A stretch of DNA of 64,000 nucleotides from Rhineura floridana (GCF_030035675.1 NC_084482.1:218263943-218327942); one strand, 5' to 3'; counted from the first letter of the stretch, positions 11,651 through 22,175 are shown. Program-made: numbers and translations. Notes: generated by a model not told the origin, from the letters alone.

Positions 11651-12189
11651 AGCTGCTAAAGGAGTTTTAAGAGATAAGTACAGGAGCACAACAACAGTGA
11701 GCTGAAACCAACCCAGCCATTCCCATCTCTGCTAAAATATGTTATAATGGGATTATGCTTGGTCGTGCACATATATGTAATAGTCTAGTTGGTGTTATGT
11801 TGTATTAAATGCTGTGTAACAAAGACTAAGTCTGATGTTCAAATGATGCACATGGAGGTAACAATGACAGAGGGGAGGATCTAGAGGAAGGAGATAAATA
11901 CATGAAATGTCATTAACTGAATATTGAATTTGGCAGCTGGAGGGGGGAAATTGAAGGGGGAAAACTTGGCAACTGAGAGGCCATTTTGGCTTCTGCATAC
12001 ACCTTGGCCTCAGCATCCATCTTGGGTACTCACCCAACTCTGGAAAAGCCAAAACCTCTGTCTCTGCAAAGAAAAAACTGACAGACCACCAAAATAGCAA
12101 GTGAAGGGAAGTGGAACAGTCTGTGGTTAAAGCTAAAAGGAAAAGATTGTTGGGGGTCTGAAACTCCCCATAAAAAGCCTGTTTGTAAC
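11651..12189. other. No recognised feature
   Basis: This stretch between the LINE leader and the decayed zinc fingers shows no coding signal and no repeat that I could name. On the minus strand it is the natural place for the 3' untranslated region of zinc-finger gene 1. Confidence 0.4.
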
Positions 12190-12666
12190 CCGGCTTCCCC
12201 ATATGGATCCTTTGATGCACAGAAAGAGTTGAACTCTGCTTAAAGCTTTTTCCACATTCAAAGCATTAATACATCTCTTCACTTGTATGGATCCTTCCAT
12301 GTGCCCAAAGGTAGCCATTATGATGAAAGGTCTTTCAACACTACAAGCAGGTATAAGGTTTGTTCCCTATATGTGTTCTGTGATGCAAAGAAGGGTGACC
12401 ACTCTGACTGAAGCTCTTACCACACTACAAGCATTGATAAGATCTGTCTGTCCCCTGTGACTCCTTTGATGCAAATAAGGGGCTGCTCTTTCCACACACC
12501 AAGCATTTATAACATTTGTCCCATGTGAGTGCTTTGATGTTGAGTATAGGTGCTACCCCACCTGAAGCATTTTCCACACTTGAAGCATTTATAATGTTTG
12601 TCCCATGTGAGTTCTGTGATGCAAAGGTCTCTACTCTGACTGAACCTCTTTTCATACTCCAAACAC
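12190..12666 (-). pseudogene. Decayed C-terminal zinc fingers of ZNF gene 1
   Basis: About six further C2H2 fingers can be read here, out of frame or with lost ligands: one with [17 protein letters not shown], one with [19 protein letters not shown], one with CLVCGKSS, then three weaker ones down to about 12,190 (the last reads [19 protein letters not shown]). They follow directly on finger 17 of the intact array. The frame is lost at about 12,680, where the linker codons read cctcccgtgtgag instead of the usual form with two more bases. The protein was therefore once longer by roughly six fingers. Confidence 0.75.
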
Positions 12667-14243
12667 TTATAAGGTTCCTCCCGTGTGAGTTCTTTGATGG
12701 GAACAAAGGTCGCTAATCCGTCTGAAGCTCTTTCCACATTCCAAGCATTGATAAGGTCTGTCCCCTGTGTGAATTCTTTGATGCGCAATAAGGGTGCTAT
12801 TCTGATTGAAGGTCTTTCCACACTCCAAACATTTATAAGGTTTGTTCCCTGTGTGAGTTCTTTGATGCACCGTAAGGGCGCTACGCTCCCTGAAGCTTTT
12901 CCCACAGTCGAAGCATTGATAAGGTTTCTCTCCTGTGTGAATTCTGTGATGCGAAGTAAGGTGGCTACTCTGACTGAAGCTCTTTCCACACTCCAAGCAT
13001 TTATAAGGTTTGTCCCCTGTGTGAGTTCTTTGATGCACCGTAAAGTCGTATCTTTCACTGAAGCACTTTCCACACTCCAAGCATTGAAAAGGTCTGTCCC
13101 CTGTGTGGCGTCTTTGATGTGAAGTAAGGGTGCTACTCTGACTGAAGCTCTTTCCACACTCCAAGCATTGATAAGGTTTGTCTCCTGTGTGGTATCTTTG
13201 ATGCGAAGTAAGGGTGCTACTGACACTGAAGCTCTTTCCACACTCCAAGCATTGATAAGGTTTGTCCCCTGTGTGAGTTCTTTGATGCACTGTAAGGGCG
13301 CTACGCTCCCTGAAGCTTTTCCCACAGTTGAAGCATTGATAAGGTTTGTCCCCTGTGTGAGTTCTTCGATGCGAAGTAAGGTTGCTACTCCGACTGAAGC
13401 TCTTTCTACACTCCAAGCATTTATAAGGTTTGTCTCCTGTGTGAGTTGTTTCATGTATAATAAGCTGGCAACTCCACCTGAAGCTCTTTCCACACTCCAA
13501 GCATTTACAAGGTTTGTGCCCTGTGTGAGTTCTTTGATGCACCATAAGGGCACCACTCCCCATGAAGCTTTTCCCACAGTCAAAGCAATTATAAGGTTTG
13601 TCCCCTGTGTGAGTTCTTTGATGCAAAGTAAGGTGTCTACTCTGACTGAAGGTCTTTCCACACTCCAAGCATGTATAACGTTTGTCCCCTGTATGAGTTC
13701 TTAGATGCGAAGTAAGGTTGCTACTCCACTTGAAACTCTTTCCACAATCCAAGCATTTATAAGGTTTGTCTTCTGTGTGAGTTTTTTGATGTGAAGTAAG
13801 GTGGCTACTCTGACTGAAGGTCTTTCCACACTCCAAGCATTTATAAGGTTTGTCTCCTGTGTGAGTTGTTTCATGTATAATAAGCTGACAACTCCACCTG
13901 AAGCTCTTTCCACACTCCAAGCATGTATAAGGTTTGTCCCCTGTATGAGTTCTTAGATGCGAAGTAAGGTTGCTACTCCACTTGAAACTCTTTCCACAAT
14001 CCAAGCATTTATAAGGTTTGTCTTCCGTGTGAGTTCTTTGATGTGAAGTAAGGTGGCCACTCATTCTGAAGCTCTTTCCACACTGCAAGCATTTATAAGG
14101 CTTGTCCCCTGTGTGAGTCTGTCTCTCTTCTTGTCTTTTTGCTCCATCTTCACTCCTCAGTTTCTGCTCCTGAACCTGCTCCTCAGCTTTTTCCATTGAT
14201 ACTTCAGTCGGTTCTCCCTCAGCCTTGACCCCCAAGTTGTAGC
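12667..14243 (-). CDS. KRAB zinc-finger protein, last exon: 17 C2H2 fingers
   Basis: A splice acceptor (ttccaacag) ends at 14,244 and the exon opens in phase 1 as [16 protein letters not shown] charged linker of about 40 residues ([19 protein letters not shown]) follows, then 17 tandem C2H2 fingers of 28-residue period. Each has the form Y-x-C-x2-C-x12-H-x3-H, and most linkers are HTGDKPY instead of the usual HTGEKPY. Finger contact segments recur: KWSSNL in fingers 2 and 5, RWSCQL in 3 and 8, RERSAL in 10 and 15, which points to internal duplication. One finger has CRK for CGK (finger 9), but the zinc ligands are kept in all 17. The frame ends at 12,667 by a frameshift in the linker after finger 17. 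Expected role: nuclear sequence-specific DNA binding, often to transposons. It looks potentially functional but shortened. Confidence 0.85.
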
Positions 14244-14640
14244 CTGTTGGAATGAAAAGAAAAGGTGATAAAATGCTCTGGAGAAATCCTGTGAATATAT
14301 TATGATTTGTACTTTGATATCAACAGAGCTCCCAGAAATACATTTTCAGAGTTTAATTGTCAAAGCTCGTGGCCTTTTACGGAGTTAGTTTAGGAGTAGG
14401 TGCATGGTAACAGGTTGTGAAAAGAGATGCAGAGAGAGACAATTGTAACAAAAATCTGCTCTCTTGTCCCTCCATTTAACCTGGACAGCCCAGTACTTAT
14501 GCACAGTTCGAATTTACAAACCTAGAATGGAACCTGTCTGACAGGAACATGGCCTTTTCCACTGCCCAGAGGGCAGCTCGCATCCCCTCCCTCCCAAAAT
14601 GTTAGCCCCATTACCTGCAACACGAGACAGTGCTGGAAGA
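14244..14640. other. Intron sequence of ZNF gene 1, no feature recognised
   Basis: This is the part of the intron next to the acceptor at 14,244. No repeat or coding segment was recognised before the RTE fragment starts at about 14,630. Confidence 0.4.
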
Positions 14641-15097
14641 TGAGACCCCCAGATAAGATCGCACTCTGTGAGCTACTGGGAAGAACAACGGACAAGTACA
14701 AGTAGCGCTGTGACTAATGACGTAGCTGGGTCAAAGCAGAAAGGAAGCCCAGAGGCTGATGCGCACAGATGTGAAAGGAGAGTCACATGAACATTACAAT
14801 ACTTGGTGTGAGTGAATTGAAATGGATGGGAATAGGACATTTTCAGGCAACTACAAAATATTTTATGCAGGGAATGATAGATTAAGAAGAAACAGGGTTG
14901 CTCTAATAGTGAGAAATGACACAGCAAATAGTAATTAAGAGCTATAATGCAAAGCCTGAGTAAGTTATATCCATGAGATTTAATAGGCAACCCCCTCTAG
15001 GATGCACAGTTTAACGTGGTGAGGGGGTTTGAGAGTGTTGAAGAAGCTGAGAGCAATGCTGAAGACCAAGGGGCTAGACTAGATAATCCCCTCTGAT
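14630..15097 (+). mobile_element. RTE (BovB-like) LINE, 5' fragments
   Basis: Bases 14,630-14,960 match the 5' leader and early endonuclease part of the RTE copy at 21.6-22.2 kb (shared tagcgctgtgactaatgacg and tggtgtgagtgaatt), with an internal deletion. From about 14,985 a second match begins with the very 5' end of the same family (gtggtgagggggtttgagag). So two broken 5' ends sit in a row on the plus strand. Confidence 0.7.
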
Positions 15098-15335
15098 TTA
15101 GTAGGGAACTTACACCTGGCGTGTAGGAAGAGGAAGTAGCTCCCACCAATTTGAACAAATTTCAGGAGAAACATCACTTGCTAAACAGTTTGTCTGCCAA
15201 GCTTCCCTAACAAAAGGAGGGCAGGGCCATGTTTCTGCTTTCCTGAATTAAACAGTGACCTTAATTCTAACAGAACAGGAAATTGGGAGGGCTGGCAGAA
15301 TGGCATTGAAAGAATACCCTCACGACAAAACTATC
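15098..15335. repeat. Duplicated ZNF-flank block, copy C (left part)
   Basis: The sequence is a diverged copy of 18,790-19,040 and 39,905-40,155, with shared landmarks cagctcccaccaatttga-like and gggagggctggcagaatg. It breaks off at about 15,335, where the foldback element starts, and resumes at 16,560. Confidence 0.65.
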
Positions 15336-16559
15336 ATCATCATCATCAAAAACACAGATTTTCCCACAATGCTGAAGCTGGTTATCATAAATGCATGATG
15401 ATGTCATAAAATCATAAAAAATTAGTAACTGGGTGTCCTCTATGAGATACTAGTGCATGCTACCTGGCCGAAAGTGTCTGCTAGGCACAGAATACGGATC
15501 AGGGCATCCATGCAAAAAAAAAAAAAAAAAAAAATCAACAAAAAGAGGCAGAAAAAAATTAGTAACTGCGGTACCCACCCCAAACTCTGCTCTGGGCCAG
15601 GACAAATCATACACCCCAGGAAAAGGGAGGATGTATTCTATGAGATGCCAGTCTTTCCCAGCTAAAATTATGAAGAGTAAATAAGGGGAAATATGTAATT
15701 TGCGGTGAACACCCAAAATCTGCTGTGGGCTATGAAAAGTCATTCACTTCAGCGAAGTGGATATTGTCCTCTGGGAGATGCCACTGCATCCTGCCTCAAA
15801 TGGTTTTTCTTGTGGACCCCCAGTTACTTATTTTTTATACACACTGGTATGTTAGAGAAGACACCCTCCCCTTTCCTGGGAGGTATGATTTGTGCTGGCC
15901 CAGAGGAGATTTTGGGTGGGCACTCCCACTTACTTATTGTTTTCCTTCATGTTTTTGTCTATCTTGGTTTTGCGTAGATGCACTCATCCGTGCTCCGCAG
16001 CCGGCAGAGCCTCTGGGGCAGTTGGGATGCATTGGTATCTCCTAGAGGACACTCTCCCCTTTCCTGGGGTATATGATTCATCCTGGCCCAGAGCAGATTT
16101 TCGAGTGGGCACCACCAGCTACTTATTTCTCTCTGCCTCTTTCTGTCCATTTTGGTTTTGCATAGATGTCATTATTCATGCCCTGCGCCCAGCAGAAGCT
16201 CTGGGCCAGGTGGGACACACTGGCATCTTGTAGAGGACACCCTCCCCTTTCCTGGGGTGTATGATTTGTCCTGGCCCAGAGCAGATTTTGGGGAGGGCAC
16301 CCCCAGTTATTTATTTTTTATGATTTTATGGCATCATTATGCATTTATGATAATATCAGAAGCCTGATGATTTTGATTGCATAAATGTATTGTTATTCCT
16401 GACGGGGGAGTCCCCCGATCACAGTGATATATCAGACAGGGTACCCCAACATATATTTTGGGGTTCAGAGACATGTTAACTTTGGCTTGAAGTTGCTGTA
16501 GCTGTCAATTTTCTTCTTTTTTAGTGTTTTGAACTTTCAAGCAAATAAGAAACAGGGAA
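15336..16559. repeat. Unclassified foldback element with inverted ends and 188-bp internal repeats
   Basis: Inverted arms of about 56 bases lie at 15,381-15,435 and 16,298-16,354 with roughly nine in ten bases matching (core ttttttatgattttatg on both strands). Inside, a unit containing ctttcctggg occurs at 15,871, 16,059 and 16,247, exactly 188 bases apart. A further copy lies inverted at about 15,573-15,650, next to a run of 20 A at 15,514-15,534. The whole interrupts duplicated block C. No transposase was seen. The outer limits are uncertain, because sequence beyond the arms (16,355-16,559) is also absent from the other block copies. Confidence 0.6.
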
Positions 16560-17081
16560 TCAAATCCAGCGGTGTGATGTGCCCGAGGGATGCTTCGATC
16601 CAGCCCCAACACATCCAGTCCAGCTCAGGGGAGGAGGCAGATGGGATGGGGCAGAGCTGCATCTTCTGATCTGGAGGGTCTGCGGGGAGGGGGTGCTTAA
16701 GGGGGGTCCTCGCTCTCTCCAACCTCACCTCCCCCCAATTGCATCCCTTTGTTTTGAGGCTCCCCCTGTGCAACCCTGCTCTCTAACATCGCTGAGCATG
16801 AAGAGGGGCTCCGTGCTTCCATCCTGTATTTCTTGCAGAGAGGCAGCGCAGGAAAGGGAAGTCCTTCTGTTGCGCACTTTCCTTCGGCTCTGTTTGTTAA
16901 CCCTTAAAGAGCAAAGTGGCTGAAGCTCCTTGGCTGCTTCACAGGGAGAGCGAGGGGAGGCGGGAAGCCCCTTTCTGGCCTGTGACCCTTCTCCATATTA
17001 AAAATAAAAATGCCATGCACATTTTTAAAAAAGGCTTTGAAGGAACAGCTTAGGGTAGCCTAAACTCTGTTTCCTTTACCA
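16560..17081. repeat. Duplicated ZNF-flank block, copy C (right part)
   Basis: This matches 19,180-19,685 along its length (shared gagggatgcttcgatcc, ggtgcttaaggggggtc, tgttaacccttaaagag and the terminal tagcctaaactctgtttcc). Divergence is higher than between copies A and B. It ends where an L2 fragment begins. Confidence 0.7.
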
Positions 17082-17513
17082 GTTAGCGGTTTTTGATACC
17101 ATTGACCATGGTATCCTTCTGGGCAGACTTGGTGAGCTGGGTACTGAAGGCACTGTTTTACAGTGGTCCGATCCTATCTCCAGGGTCGCTCTCAGAGAAT
17201 AGCATTGGGTGACTGTCTTTTGGCCCCCTGGCAGTTGTTCTGTGGAGTGCTGCAGGGTACCATCTTGTCCTTCATGCGGTTTAACATCTATATGAAGCCT
17301 TTGGGAGCAGTCATCAGGAGCTTTTTTGGGGGGGGTCCTAGTAAGACGGAGGCACTGTGGGTTGGTGGTTCCCAAGTTTGAATAATTGGTCAGTTGCCTG
17401 CTTTGGATGGGGTCGTGCTCCCTCTGAAAGAGCAAGTCTGTAATCTCGGGGTGCTCCTGGATCCATCTTTGTTGCTAGAGGCCCAGGTGACCTCTGTGGC
17501 TAGGAGTGCCTTT
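17082..17513 (+). mobile_element. L2 LINE fragment (left half), reverse transcriptase region
   Basis: The plus strand encodes pieces such as FDTIDHGILLGRLGELG, FNIYMKPLGAVIRS and LKEQVCNLGVLLDPS, typical of the L2 clade and colinear with the better copy at 53.2-55.1 kb. It is decayed, with internal deletions and frame changes. A CR1 copy is inserted at about 17,513, and the L2 resumes at about 18,433. Confidence 0.8.
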
Positions 17514-18432
17514 CATAAAATCATAGTAGAGTTGGAAGGGGCCTACAAGGACATCGAGTCCAACCCCCTGCTCAATGCAGGAATCCAAATTGAAGTATTC
17601 CCGACAGATGGCTGTCGAGCTGCCTCTTGAATCCCTCTAGTGTCGGAGAGCACACTACCTCTCTAGGTAATTGGGTCCATTGTAGTATGGCTCAAACAGT
17701 TAGGAAGTTTTTCCTGATGTCCAGTCGAAATCTGGCGTCCTGCAACTTGAGCCCATTATTCCGTGTCCTGAACTCTGAGACGATTGAGAAGAGATCCCAG
17801 TCCTCCTCTATGTAACAACCTTTCATGTACTTGAAGAGTGCTATCACATCTCCCCTCAGTCTTCTCTTCTCCAGGCTAAACATGCCCAGTTCTTTCAGTC
17901 TCTCCTCATAGGACTTTGTTTCCAGTCTCCTGATCATCTTTGTTGCCCTCCTCTGAACCCATTCCAGTTTGTCTGCATCCTTCTTGAAGTGCAGAGACCA
18001 GAACTGGATGCAGTATTCAAGAAGCCTAACCAGTGCTGAATACAGGGGAACTAATACTTCACGCGATTTGGAAACTATACTTCTGTTAATGCAGCCTAAT
18101 ACAGCATTTGCCTTTCCTGCAGCCACATCACACTGTTGGCTCATATTCAGCTTGTGATCAACAACAATTCCAAGATCCTTCTCACATGCCGTACTGCTGA
18201 GCCAAGTATCCCCCATCTCATAACTGTGCATTTGATTTCTTTTTCCTAAGTGCAGAACTTCGGATTTATCCCTGTTGAATTTCATTCTGTGGTTTTCAGT
18301 CCAATGCTCCAGCCTATCAAGGTCCCTTTGAATTTTGTTTCTGTATTCCAGGGTATTAGCTATGCCCCCCAACTTTGTATCATCTGCAAATTTGATAAGC
18401 ATGCTTTGCACCTCCTCATCCTTTTACCAGCT
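17514..18432 (-). mobile_element. CR1 LINE, 3' half, inserted in L2
   Basis: On the minus strand this codes for the end of RT and the downstream conserved region: FADDTKLGGIAN, RMKFNRDKSEVLHLGKR, DLGIVVDHKLNMSQQCDVAA and [20 protein letters not shown], open from 18,411 to 17,692. The 3' end reaches the CR1-type tail at about 17,514. Short matching bases (ctttc and cctttt) on each side may be remnants of a target duplication. Its 5' part, including the endonuclease, is absent, as is usual for CR1. Confidence 0.85.
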
Positions 18433-18521
18433 TTGGCTGATAAGACAGCCGTGGCCGTTTCTGGACCAGGATAGCCTGACCACTGTTGTCCATGCACTGG
18501 TAACCTCCAGGCTGGCAGAAT
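18433..18521 (+). mobile_element. L2 LINE fragment (right half)
   Basis: This continues the L2 copy split by the CR1: the frame DSLTTVVHALVTSRLAEF matches the LTTVMHALV segment of other L2 copies in the window. It ends against block A. Confidence 0.7.
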
Positions 18522-19690
18522 TTTTGCTGTAGAAAAAAAGCTTAGAGGAGACACGCTAGAAGTGTATGATCACACCAGACATTTAAAGCACATGCAACAC
18601 AAATGTAAAGCACACGGCTTCCCCCAACGAATCCTGGAGAATAGTTTTTCCTCACTGCACTACATTCCCAGCACCCTTCAGAAACTACAACTCCCAGGAC
18701 TCGTGGGAGGAAGCCACATGCTTCCAATGTACACTGTGGATGTGCCATAAAGGTGTGTGGTGAGGAGAAACTGGATAACACCCTCTCATTTAGTAGGGAA
18801 CTTACACCTGGTGTAGGAAGAGGAAGGGAAGCAGCTCCCACCAATTTGACCCTTTTCAGGAAAAACGTCACTCGCAAAACAGTTTGTCTGCAGGGCTACC
18901 CTAAAACAAGGAGGGCAAGGCCACGTGTCTGCTTTCCTGAATTAAACAGTGACCTTAATTCCAACAGAGTAGGAAACTGGGGAGGGCTGGCAGAATGAAG
19001 GTAGTGAAAGAAGAGCCTCACTATTCAACTATCACAGCTGAACAAAAGAACAAAGGAGGACACATGAAGAAGCGGCCCATTTAGCGCCCTGTAGTCTACT
19101 TAGCTCTGTTCCAACTATGGGGCGCCTCCATCTCCAAGCTCAAGGCCACGAAATCCATAATCAGAACCACAGATGTTCCCGAGGGATGCTTCGATCCGGC
19201 CCCAACATGGCCAGCTCTGCTCAGGGGAGAGGCAAACGGAACAGGACAGAGCAGCATCCTCCAATCTGGAGAGTCTGCTGGGAGGGGGTGCTTAAGGGGG
19301 GTCATCACCCTCTTGCACCCTCCCCTCCACCCCCAATTTCATACCTTTGTTTCAAGGCTCCCCCTGCATAATCCCGCTCGCCAACATTGCTGCGCACAGT
19401 GAGGCTCCACGCTTCCACTTCCATTTCTTGCAGAGAGGTGGGGCAGGAAGGGGAAGTCCCTCATTTGGGCTCTTTCCTTTGGCTGTGTCCTCACTGGTTA
19501 ACCCTTAAAGAGCAAAGTGGCTGAAGCTCCTCGGCTGCTTCACATGGAGAGGGAGGGGAGGGGGGATGCCCTTTTCTGGCCAGTGACCCTTCTCCACATT
19601 AAATATAAAAATGCCATGCACATTTTTAAAAAAGGCTTCAAAGGAACAGCTTAGGATAGCCTAAACTCTGTTTCCTTTATCTGTTACATT
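18522..19690. repeat. Duplicated ZNF-flank block, copy A
   Basis: The block begins at tttttgctgtagaaaaaaag and runs colinear with 39,630-40,625 (copy B). About 96 of 100 bases match in the part I compared (first 150 bases), and similarity drops toward the right. It contains an actacaactcccagga motif of the kind found in many squamate repeats. The right half also matches copy C (16,560-17,081). In copy B the matching right half is CpG-rich and lies upstream of the KRAB exon of ZNF gene 2, so the block is probably 5' flanking DNA of a KRAB-ZNF gene that duplicated. Confidence 0.7.
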
Positions 19691-19999
19691 TCTCTTTTAA
19701 TTTCTTTTTTAATGCATATTTTAAATTGTTCTTAGTGAACCACTTCCAGCCTTTCTGTCAAGTAAGCGGTATTATAGATTTTGTTAAATAAAATACAGGT
19801 TGCATGTCAACTGACTTAAAACAGTCCTTGTTCAACAAGTGCTCCATTTTCCAAGTTAGATTTCTGCATGACTACTCAGAAGGAAGAACCTTGTGGAACT
19901 TACTCCTAAGTTAATTATACATAGGATTGCTATTGTAGAATCAAAATGTATTGTTGGGAATCGCTGGCAGTCAGGCAGCTTTTTAAAATCAGTGGAATA
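19691..19999. other. AT-rich repeat-derived sequence
   Basis: Bases 19,690-19,796 look like the 3' tail of a LINE (gtcaagtaagcggtattata before an A-rich end). Around 19,880-19,935 is a diverged copy of a short squamate repeat (actcagaagg, ttactcctaag, cataggattgc). Nothing coding was seen. Confidence 0.45.
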
Positions 20000-20001
20000 T
20001 A

Positions 20002-20288
20002 CAGTAATGCCCCACTCATACGGCCGGAAAGCGAAAACCACCGAAAAGCGGATCAGCTGTAGTGCAGAGGTCTGGAACCTAACCCGCTGATCGCACCAGA
20101 GGAGGAGAAGATCAGATCTTCCCCTCCTCGAGCGCGATCAGCTGGAGTGCAGGAGTCTAACCACCCCCAAGAAGGAGAAGATCAGCTGGAGTGTGGGGAG
20201 CTCCAGCACCCCGTCCAGCTGATCACCCCACTGGTGCCATATTAACGGGACACTGAAAAGCGGGGCACCAAGAAGTGGGGCCCTACTG
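20002..20288. mobile_element. Tc1/mariner (pogo/Tigger-like) MITE
   Basis: The 287-base element has inverted ends starting CAGTAATGCCCCAC on the left and CAGTAGGGCCCCAC on the reverse of the right end, and is flanked by TA on both sides (20,000-20,001 and 20,289-20,290). Inside, a phrase with gatcagctggagtg recurs in both orientations. It has no coding capacity, so it moved with help from a related transposase. Confidence 0.8.
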
Positions 20289-20290
20289 TA

Positions 20291-20729
20291 GTGGATTTCT
20301 CCTATCCACCCCCTCTGAAACAGAGATCTTTTATTCTGTATTTTCTTTGTTAAATAAACTTTTTGGGCTTGTGGGTGTGTTAAATTCTGGCAACCAATGT
20401 AAACAGCTTTGGCAGCCGGCCAATTTTCTCACCAGCCGTTACAGAGCAAAAGGGATTCCATTTCTCATGGAGGCTTTTGAAAGAGTAAACAAATCCCCAT
20501 CCTCTGAATGAAGGACCTGCCGCCTCTGCCAAGAGTTTGGTTTCCATCGTGAAATCCAATTAAAAATAAAGCAGAAGTCCCCTTTTGCTTTTCTGAACCC
20601 CAAGGACAGACCCATAAGATCTGACTCATAACAGTGCCTAAAGTCCACAGGCCTGCCCCACATCCTGTGGGGGTAGGGGTGGGGACCATTTCAGCCTTCA
20701 CAACCAAAGGTCTGCTGCTGTAGAGAAAC
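20291..20729. other. Intron sequence of ZNF gene 1, no feature recognised
   Basis: No repeat or coding segment was recognised here. The stretch lies in the intron between the second KRAB-B-type exon and the finger exon of ZNF gene 1. Confidence 0.4.
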
Positions 20730-20964
20730 TCCGAGGAGGGAAATATTGTGAAATGTTGGATGAAGAGGAGAAGGGAGGGAAAGCGGCCAGGAGAAATGGT
20801 ACCCTGATGGGTCAGTCTGTTCCAGATGATATTACACAGGAACGGGGCGGGCAAGGGGGGAGAATCTTTAGCTCCTCAAACAGCCCCACAACACAGCTAA
20901 GCATGTGGGCTCCTGCTGGGAGGAAGGGCAGGATATAAATTAAATAATAAATAAATAAATCTAC

Positions 20965-21042
20965 CTGCTGAGGTCTCCTCCTCTTCTTTGGGTTCCTGCA
21001 TCACCGGATTTTCTTCTTCCCAACACGAAATGAGGTCTGGTT
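20965..21042 (-). CDS. KRAB-B-type exon 2 of ZNF gene 1
   Basis: The exon is 78 bases, phase 1 to phase 1. On the minus strand the acceptor is a long pyrimidine run then aaaag, and the donor is gtagat. It reads (x)EPDLISCWEEENPVMQEP then KEEEETSAG, matching the KRAB-B style PDLIS-x-x-EE. Splicing its last G to the finger exon gives [14 protein letters not shown] with no frame break. It is homologous to the exon at 23,088-23,174, with similar intron sequence on both sides, so the two arose by local duplication. Confidence 0.7.
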
Positions 21043-21429
21043 CTTTTAAAAAAAAAAAAGGAAATCAGGCAAGATTAGTTATTTTTGACCACAAAGTATT
21101 CGGGCATTCCAAATCAAATCTGAACGCTCAAAACATTTTGAACAAGAGCAAAGGGGTGAAGTCCTGCCAACAGCACGCAACTCGGGCCACGTGCTTTGAG
21201 CACTGTGGAGCCAGTTCTGTGGAGTTCTCTTCCATTTGAAGTGAAACAAGCCCAGACATTGTTACACTTTCCAAGTTTGTTGAAAGCTTTTTGTCCCCCC
21301 CAAAGAATTCTTAATTACTGTTTTTATGATCCTTATTAGGTCTTATATTCTGTTTTATATATATATTATTTTTCTGGTGAAGTTTGGATTTTATTGGAAA
21401 TGGTAAGCTGCTGTGTGGAAGAAGTTCAT

Positions 21430-21560
21430 CAAAAAGAAAATGGAAATGGACTGCCTTCAAGTCGATCCTGACTTATGGTGACCCTATGAATAGGGTTTTC
21501 ACGATAAGCGGCATTCAGAGGTGGTTCACCATTGCCTTCCTTGAAAAGTGAGGTATAATT
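21430..21560 (+). mobile_element. SINE fragment (Sauria-SINE-like 3' part)
   Basis: The segment has gaccctatgaatagggtttt and ggtggttcaccattgcc, shared in reverse with 28,655-28,715. This is a widely repeated squamate sequence. It lies just upstream of an RTE 5' end. Confidence 0.55.
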
Positions 21561-21599
21561 TTTTTAATAAACCAATAAATATGATGTAGAATGTGTCTT

Positions 21600-22175
21600 C
21601 CCCCTTTAGGACGCACACCTTAATGTGGTGAGGGGGTTTGAGAGTGTTGAAGAAACATAGCAATGCCACAGGAGTCTAGACCAAGAGGCTAGACTCCTCG
21701 CAGGGGCACCCATGGTGGAATGGTCAAAGCTGAGACACCAGACTAAGATGCATCCAGACTCAGAGGAAGGCAATGGTAAACCACCTCTGAATACCTCTTA
21801 TCATGAAAAATCTATGAACAGAGTATCCAAAACACAACACGAGATAGTGCTGGAAGATGAGACCCCCCAGGTCAGAAGGCACTCACCAAGCTACTGGGGA
21901 AGAACAAAGGACAAATACGAGTAGCGCTGTGACTAATGACGCAGCTGGGTCAAAGCCAAAAGGAAGCCCATGGGCTGATGCGCACAGATGCAAAAGGAGA
22001 GTCCAGAGTTGTACGACACACACAATAGGAACATGGAATGTGAGAAGCATGAACCAGGGAAAGTTAGAACTTGTCAAGCAAGAAATGGAGCGTGTCAACA
22101 TTACAATACTTGGTGTGAGTGAATTAAAATGCATGGGAATGGGACATTTTCAATCAGGCAACCACATCATATTTT
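21600..22175 (+). mobile_element. RTE (BovB-like) LINE, 5' part with endonuclease start
   Basis: The leader begins near 21,610 (gtggtgagggggtttgagag). The endonuclease start reads IGTWNVRSMNQGKLELVKQE at about 22,025-22,085, followed by ILGVSELK, a signature of BovB-type RTE elements. It stops at about 22,175, so the reverse transcriptase is absent. It is the best-preserved of the RTE 5' fragments in the window. Confidence 0.85.

Noticed and set aside
12507-13661. Long minus-strand open frame with repeated [10 protein letters not shown]-like phrases
   Set aside because: It is the wrong frame of the tandem finger array; the 28-residue periodicity comes from the real finger frame. Only its last part coincides with true, decayed fingers.
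15453-15684. Lysine-rich small open frames
   Set aside because: They arise from a run of A within the foldback element.
18580-18745. A ZNF143-type promoter motif (actacaactcccagga)
   Set aside because: The same phrase recurs in several squamate repeats in this window, so on its own it is not evidence of a promoter.
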